NCBI RefSeq assembly: GCF_023887685.1
Contig: NZ_JAMWMR010000018.1
Span: forward strand, 1 to 64,000
Source: Streptomyces macrolidinus
GTDB lineage: Bacteria > Actinomycetota > Actinomycetes > Streptomycetales > Streptomycetaceae
Reading direction: 5' to 3'
DNA: 64,000 nt
Shown: piece by piece, positions 63,279 through 64,000 of the stretch
Numbering within the stretch: position 1 is the first letter of the stretch
How the letters are laid out: each line of letters opens with the position of its first letter
Translations under genes and position numbers: made by a program
Notes under the pieces: model-generated
What the model was told of the DNA's origin: nothing
Databases searched by the model: none
Seen by the model: the letters and a program-made list of their open reading frames with translations, nothing else

Positions 63279-64000
63279 ATGACACTTTTGCCGGACTGTT
63301 ACTGCCCGGTGGACGGCACGCGGGTGTCCGCGAGGTCGCTCGCCTGGTGCTGCCCCGTCTGCGGCGGCCCGCTGGACCTCGACTTCTCCCCCACCCCGGC
63401 CCCCCTCAAGTCCCTTGCGGGGCGCGTGAACTCGCTGTGGCGGTACGCGGAGACGCTGCCGCTGGCCAGGCCCTCGGTCAGTCTCGGCGAGGGCCGTACC
63501 CCGCTGGTGGAACTGACGGACGGCGTCCAGGCGAAGCTGGACTTCCTGATGCCGACGCTCTCCTTCAAGGACCGGGGCGCGGTGCTGCTGGCCGAGCTGG
63601 CGCTGCGCCTCGAGCCGCGCCGGGTCGTCGCCGACAGCAGCGGCAACGCGGGCACGGCGATCGCCGCGTACTGCGCGCGGGCCGCGCTGCCGTGCACGGT
63701 GTACGTCCCCCGGGACACCTCGCCGAAGAAGCTGGAGCAGATCGACGCGCACGGAGCGCGGCTGGAGGTGGTCGACGGCGACCGCGAGGCCGTGGCACGG
63801 GCCGCGCGCGAAGTGGCGGACGAACCCGGGGTGTTCTACGCCTCGCACGTCTTCAACCCGTACTTCCTGCACGGCACGAAGACCTACGTCCATGAGCTGT
63901 GGGAGGACCTCGGCGGGCGGCTGCCGGAGGTCCTCGTGCTGCCCGTCGGCAACGGCACGCTGCTGCTGGGCGCCGCGCTCGCCGTCGCGGAGCTGTACGC
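63279..64000 (+). CDS. Threonine-synthase-like PLP enzyme (3' end outside window)
   Basis: This partial gene is open through the last base (about 240 codons visible). It starts at ATG 63279 with a four-Cys zinc ribbon (CYCPVDG ... CCPVCGG). A PLP fold type II core follows: LGEGRTPLVEL, TLSFKDRGAVLL (Lys of the PLP Schiff base), VVADSSGNAGTAIAAYC and YVPRDTSPKKLEQI. The family includes threonine synthase and threonine dehydratase relatives; the presence of the zinc ribbon suits bacterial threonine synthase-like proteins. The substrate cannot be decided without the C-terminus. It is divergent from the DUF4190 gene across about 100 nt. Confidence 0.88.
   Translation, partial: MTLLPDCYCPVDGTRVSARSLAWCCPVCGGPLDLDFSPTPAPLKSLAGRVNSLWRYAETLPLARPSVSLGEGRTPLVELTDGVQAKLDFLMPTLSFKDRGAVLLAELALRLEPRRVVADSSGNAGTAIAAYCARAALPCTVYVPRDTSPKKLEQIDAHGARLEVVDGDREAVARAAREVADEPGVFYASHVFNPYFLHGTKTYVHELWEDLGGRLPEVLVLPVGNGTLLLGAALAVAELY

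Overview
The window is high-GC actinobacterial chromosome, almost certainly Streptomyces. The evidence is third-position GC bias, frequent GTG/TTG starts, mycothiol biosynthesis (mshB), WhiJ/Scr1-type regulators with DUF397 partners, several RsbW-like ATPases, and a gene order resembling the bldK neighbourhood of Streptomyces coelicolor (typA - bldK - dpp - S9 peptidase - mshB - dapC - dapE). The synteny is recalled from memory, not computed. Nearly all of the window is coding. I see no tRNA, rRNA or CRISPR array.

Left part (1-16 kb): folP2 paralog, LOG-family phosphoribohydrolase and dapE, an order also found in mycobacteria. Then come a membrane-anchored lysozyme-like protein, a small secreted protein, dapC and the 7Fe ferredoxin fdxA, a GNAT acetyltransferase and a SirB1-type protein. 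A tightly coupled operon follows (ABC ATPase, ABC permease, histidine kinase, response regulator), then a VanW-type peptidoglycan-binding membrane protein with a collagen-like cytoplasmic stretch, and DUF6113 with mshB.

Accessory strip (16-20 kb): a Uma2 endonuclease-fold protein, a helix-turn-helix protein with a zinc-ribbon tail, and a regulatory triad. The triad is an RsbW-like ATPase divergent from an Xre/DUF5753 regulator coupled to DUF397. It carries a tandem duplication that left a second DUF397 gene and a 3' fragment of the regulator.

Transport region (20-44 kb): an S9 prolyl-peptidase, then three complete five-gene oligopeptide ABC importers. The first (minus strand, order A-B-C-D-F) is an ordinary Dpp operon. 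The second (plus strand) and third (minus strand) share the order C-A-B-D-F and face each other as an inverted pair. The third lies beside typA and is the best candidate for bldK, the importer of an extracellular developmental signal. The second is a BldK-type paralog whose ATPases are very similar but whose binding protein has diverged and carries a Tat signal. Between them sit a second ATPase / Xre-DUF5753 / DUF397 triad, an unknown protein and a DinB-like protein.

Right part (44-64 kb): an intact IS605-type element (tnpA plus tnpB) between typA and bldK, typA itself, and an orphan binding lipoprotein. A succinate dehydrogenase of the mycobacterial Sdh1 type follows, with an unusual Cys/His-rich membrane subunit. 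Next come a TPM-tail-like protein, a large PAS-GAF-PP2C-ATPase phosphatase, another RsbW-like ATPase, a Nudix hydrolase, a SPOR-like mini-protein, a GntR/UTRA regulator and a DUF4190 membrane protein. A threonine-synthase-like gene runs off the window end.
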